Positions 63,768-64,000 of a stretch of DNA of 64,000 nt are shown here, piece by piece. Below the pieces are notes generated by a model. That model was not told where the DNA came from and made no database searches. It worked only from the letters and a program-made list of their open reading frames with translations. Where the stretch lies: positions 1 through 64,000 of the forward strand of contig NZ_JAGIPX010000024.1 of the NCBI RefSeq assembly GCF_017814945.1, in the 5' to 3' direction. This DNA is from Paraburkholderia sp. LEh10. Lineage in GTDB: Bacteria; Pseudomonadota; Gammaproteobacteria; Burkholderiales; Burkholderiaceae. Position numbers and translations under genes: made by a program. Within the stretch, counting starts at the first letter, position 1, and each line of letters opens with the position of its first letter.

Positions 63768-63987
63768 GATGTTTCTCCGGAAAGGTGGCCCAATTCTAGC
63801 AAATCCACTGCTGCCCTCGGGCGCGACGAGCGGGCGTGGGCCTTATTTTGCGCGCTTCCCGCGCGGCATGCAGCGAGCCGGATCGATGCGTGCGCGACCT
63901 CACGCAACGAGGCGGCGCATGGGCGCCGGGTCATCAGAAAGCGCGGGTTCCGTGGTAATGTCGTTGCATCAATCGAGGCGAATGAAA

Positions 63988-64000
63988 ATGAACTACGAGA
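63988..64000 (+). CDS. Start of an unidentified gene (cut by window end)
   Basis: GAGG at 63975-63978 lies nine bases before ATG 63988 (MNYE...), or three before ATG 63982. Only a few codons are visible, so no identification is possible. The 200 bases between the DUF2782 start and here hold no other recognised feature. Confidence 0.35.

Overview
This is a GC-rich stretch of a Burkholderia sensu lato chromosome, most likely Paraburkholderia or a close relative. The evidence is the gene order (gltA - leuC/entericidin/leuD/leuB - asd - fimV - truA - trpF - trpB - DNA methyltransferase - trpA - accD - folC - dedD - cvpA - purF - metZ), the codon bias that leaves long open frames on both strands, and an intergenic repeat of the type scattered through Paraburkholderia genomes. 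I see no tRNA, rRNA, CRISPR array, prophage or complete insertion sequence.

Region 1 (1-20.3 kb) is biosynthetic and almost all on the plus strand. It runs from the 3' end of citrate synthase through leucine synthesis (leuC, a 49-residue entericidin-like lipoprotein gene, leuD, leuB), asd, the polar/pilus hub gene fimV, truA, trpF-trpB-trpA with an orphan adenine methyltransferase gene between trpB and trpA, accD, folC, a SPOR protein, cvpA, purF and metZ. A SAM-II-like riboswitch followed by an intrinsic terminator precedes metZ. A decayed AraC-type regulator lies between gltA and leuC.

Region 2 (20.3-23.8 kb) is mixed: an AraC regulator, an FKBP prolyl isomerase, a histidine kinase whose ATPase half looks degenerate, and a CNNM/CorC-type membrane protein.

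Region 3 (23.8-43.1 kb) is a minus-strand alpha-glucan/trehalose cluster, transcribed glgE, treS-maltokinase fusion, glgB, a 0.86-kb repeat-filled gap, glgX, treZ, malQ, treY. It encodes both trehalose -> maltose -> maltose-1-phosphate -> branched glucan and glucan -> trehalose. GlgE carries an extra N-terminal glycoside-hydrolase-like domain that appears catalytically dead.

Region 4 (43.1-64 kb) is accessory and regulatory: a DUF1345 membrane protein; a three-subunit FAD-dependent sugar dehydrogenase (Tat-dependent small subunit, GMC subunit with an iron-sulfur motif, tri-heme cytochrome c); a metallophosphatase; a RES/Xre toxin-antitoxin pair; a frameshifted remnant of a small secreted protein; a LysR regulator divergent from a tautomerase gene; modE convergent with modABC; a PAP2 phosphatase; a PHB-depolymerase-like esterase behind two adjacent perfect palindromes; a DUF3563 protein; photolyase; ohrR-ohr; a BPSS1780-type membrane protein; homoserine kinase; and a DUF2782 protein.

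Starts were chosen from ribosome-binding sites, translational overlaps and family alignment from memory. No database search was possible.
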